Positions 62,162 to 64,000 of a DNA stretch of 64,000 bases are shown one piece after another (position 1 is the stretch's first letter; each line of letters starts with the position of its first letter). This DNA is from Pseudomonas fluorescens (GTDB taxonomy: Bacteria; Pseudomonadota; Gammaproteobacteria; Pseudomonadales; Pseudomonadaceae). Where the stretch lies: the NCBI RefSeq assembly GCF_004683905.1, contig NZ_CP038438.1, positions 1,302,001-1,366,000 on the forward strand, written 5' to 3'. Position numbers and translations under genes: made by a program. Below the pieces are notes generated by a model. That model was not told where the DNA came from. It worked only from the letters and a program-made list of their open reading frames with translations, and made no database searches.

Positions 62162-64000
62162 CAGCGTTTCACCAATCCAGTCAAGCCGCCCGCGATCAGG
62201 GCAGCAGTATCGGCCAGCGCCACCAGCGGATCGAGTCCGGCGGGCACTGCCATATAACGGGGTTCCCAGTCAGGCTGGAACTTGTCTTTGAAGCGGCGCA
62301 AGCCTTGGAAGTTGTACAGCTGCTCACCACGGCGGAAGACCATCGAGCCCAGGCGCTGGGTCAGCGGTGCACCACGCCGGGGTTGCAACCCCGACAACGG
62401 CACCATGCCCAGGCTGAAGCGCGCGTATCCGTGACTCTTATAGTGTTGAATCAGGCCGACCATCAGGAACTCCATGGTCAGCTTGGGGGCGTCCGGGTGC
62501 GAGCGCATCAGGTCGAGACTGGCCAGGTCATGGCTGAAAGTCTCGAGCAGGTTGGCGAACGCCACCGGGCGACCTTCGAAGCGAATCACCGCAATACGGA
62601 AATGCTTCAGGTAATCGTCGCTGAAACGACCGAGGGAGAAACCTTTCTCGCGCACATTCTTGCCGGTCAGCCACGCATCGGAAATCACTTTCAACTCGTC
62701 CATCGGCGCCTGGCCCGGCTCATGGATTTCCAGCGACAGACCATCGCGAGTGCCACGGTTCCAGGTGTAGCGCAGGTCCTTCATCTCTTTGCCCTTGGCT
62801 TCCAGGTCAAAGCGCAGCAGATCGACCCGGGCTTCTTCGCCAAGCTTGATCGCGGTCAGGCCGATGTCCATGTAGTACGGCAGGTTCTCCGCGCGCACTT
62901 GGTAGAACACAGGGCGGGCGTGATGGATGTCGCACAGGTCGCGGAACTGCCAGATCATCTCGGCGCGTTGCTGGCCGGGGCCGATCGGGTCGTACAGCGC
63001 CACCAGGCTGCGGCCACGGCGGGCGTACATCAGGAAGGCTTCGTCGTTCTGGTGAAACAGCAACGCTTTGTCACCGGTCAGCGCGAGGCCGCCATCGGGT
63101 TGCGACGAAGCCATCAGGATTTTCGCGGCGCGATCCAGTTCGTCCGGGGTCGGCAGGTGGATCACCGGGCGCGCGGTGCGCAGCAGCCAGGTCAGCGCGA
63201 TCACCAGTAACAGCACGGCGGCGCCGAGCAACGAACGCAAGCCGCGCGGGGCGTCTGCGTCGAGGGTGAACTGCCACCACAGTTGATGGCTGTACGGCAC
63301 GTCCTGATAGGCGAACAGCAGCAACCAGGTCGAAGCGCCGAGGACGCAGAGGCTGGCCACCAGATACAGCGGCGAGAACGGCAGTTCGGTCAGGCGGCTC
63401 GGGCGATAGAACGAACGGCGGAACACCCCCAGCAGCGCAGCGGTGAGGGTCATCAGCGTAGCTTCTTCCCAGTCGAAGCCTTTGAGCAGCGAGAGCAGGG
63501 CGCCGACCAGCAACAGAATGGTGGTCAGCATCCACGCCGCCGACAGGCGCCGGCGCAGGCCCTGCGCCAGCATCAGACACAGCACACCGATCAGGCTGGC
63601 GCCGAAGTGCGAGGCGTCAACCAGACGATGCGGAATCAGAAAACCGATGTGTTCGAGACGGGTGTCGATCTCCGGGGTGGCGCCGGAAAACAGCAGCACC
63701 ACGCCGGACAGAAACACCAGCACCGCCAGAATCGGCGCGGCCAGACCGGATGCGGCGCGCATGGTCTGGGTCTGGAACAGGCGCTGGCCTTCGTTGATCA
63801 GCAAGAACAGGCAGGCCACCAGCAGCGGCAGCACGACGTAGATCAGACGGTAGAGCAGCAGGGCGGCGGCGAGTGGCGCGGCCCCGAGGGTGTCGGCAAA
63901 CGCGGCCAGCAGGATTGCTTCGAAGACCCCGACACCCCCCGGCACATGGCTGAGGACGCCGGCGGCCAGGGCCAGCAGGTACACCAGCAGGAAGGCGCCG
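62161..64000 (-). CDS. mprF: Phosphatidylglycerol aminoacyltransferase/flippase MprF (5' end cut by the window)
   Basis: Transfers lysine or alanine from tRNA to phosphatidylglycerol and flips the product, lowering the negative charge of the membrane and raising resistance to cationic peptides. The visible part (over 607 residues) starts in the membrane domain and shows several hydrophobic segments up to about 63.2 kb, then the soluble synthase domain (FRDLCDIHHARPVFYQVRAE, TWNRGTRDGLSLEI) to the stop. The N terminus lies outside the window. Confidence 0.93.
   Translation of the reverse strand, partial: GAFLLVYLLALAAGVLSHVPGGVGVFEAILLAAFADTLGAAPLAAALLLYRLIYVVLPLLVACLFLLINEGQRLFQTQTMRAASGLAAPILAVLVFLSGVVLLFSGATPEIDTRLEHIGFLIPHRLVDASHFGASLIGVLCLMLAQGLRRRLSAAWMLTTILLLVGALLSLLKGFDWEEATLMTLTAALLGVFRRSFYRPSRLTELPFSPLYLVASLCVLGASTWLLLFAYQDVPYSHQLWWQFTLDADAPRGLRSLLGAAVLLLVIALTWLLRTARPVIHLPTPDELDRAAKILMASSQPDGGLALTGDKALLFHQNDEAFLMYARRGRSLVALYDPIGPGQQRAEMIWQFRDLCDIHHARPVFYQVRAENLPYYMDIGLTAIKLGEEARVDLLRFDLEAKGKEMKDLRYTWNRGTRDGLSLEIHEPGQAPMDELKVISDAWLTGKNVREKGFSLGRFSDDYLKHFRIAVIRFEGRPVAFANLLETFSHDLASLDLMRSHPDAPKLTMEFLMVGLIQHYKSHGYARFSLGMVPLSGLQPRRGAPLTQRLGSMVFRRGEQLYNFQGLRRFKDKFQPDWEPRYMAVPAGLDPLVALADTAALIAGGLTGLVKR

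Overview
The window is chromosomal DNA of a Pseudomonas, most likely of the P. fluorescens group. The evidence is the gene order (ispD, frmA-fghA, ispF-truD-surE-pcm-nlpD-rpoS, the sRNA RsmZ, fdxA, mutS, a phage-tail island, cinA-recA-recX, erdR-dgkA, finR-fpr, rimO, kup, mprF), the high GC content, and at least ten inverted doublets of two Pseudomonas-type REP sequences.

Layout. 1-9.1 kb: housekeeping genes on the + strand (isoprenoid synthesis, glutathione-dependent formaldehyde detoxification, tRNA pseudouridylation, stationary-phase survival), ending in nlpD-rpoS with a PsrA-type operator inside nlpD. 9.1-12.8 kb: the GacA-dependent sRNA RsmZ with its upstream activating box, then fdxA and mutS on the - strand. 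12.9-44.4 kb: a 31-kb island of phage tail genes between mutS and cinA. 44.4-64 kb: cinA-recA-recX, a LOG-family gene, a PA3611-like secreted protein, a DTW tRNA-modifying enzyme, erdR, dgkA, the divergent finR/fpr pair, trmO, a DUF1456 gene, an RsuA-type pseudouridine synthase that appears to lack its catalytic Asp, rimO, kup, a DUF3077 gene with a structured leader, and a VirJ-type hydrolase beside mprF (cut by the window end).

The island contains no integrase, terminase, portal, capsid or replication gene, so it is best read as a tailocin (bacteriocin) locus. It holds two complete contractile-tail gene sets of different ancestry. Set 1 (14.66-27.46 kb) follows the gene order of R-type pyocin and phage P2: collar, V, W, J, I, fibre, fibre assembly, sheath, tube, E/E', tape measure, U, X, D. 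Set 2 (27.62-43.27 kb) follows phage Mu: gp37, gp38, sheath L, tube M, gp41/41.1, tape measure, gp43, P, gp45-48, then four tandem fibre cassettes. There is only one regulator (a LexA-like S24 repressor at 12.97 kb), one holin (14.24 kb) and one endolysin/Rz/Rz1 lysis block (43.3-44.4 kb), and these flank both sets. Set 2 therefore sits between the last tail gene of set 1 and the lysis genes, and both particles are presumably induced and released together after DNA damage.

The most notable points are the double tailocin with shared control and lysis, the four-cassette fibre array, a promoter with a palindromic operator lodged between its -35 and -10 boxes followed by a long leader ending in an intrinsic terminator, -1 frameshift sites in both tail chaperone genes, a tape measure built of seven 41-residue repeats, and the structured leader of the DUF3077 gene.
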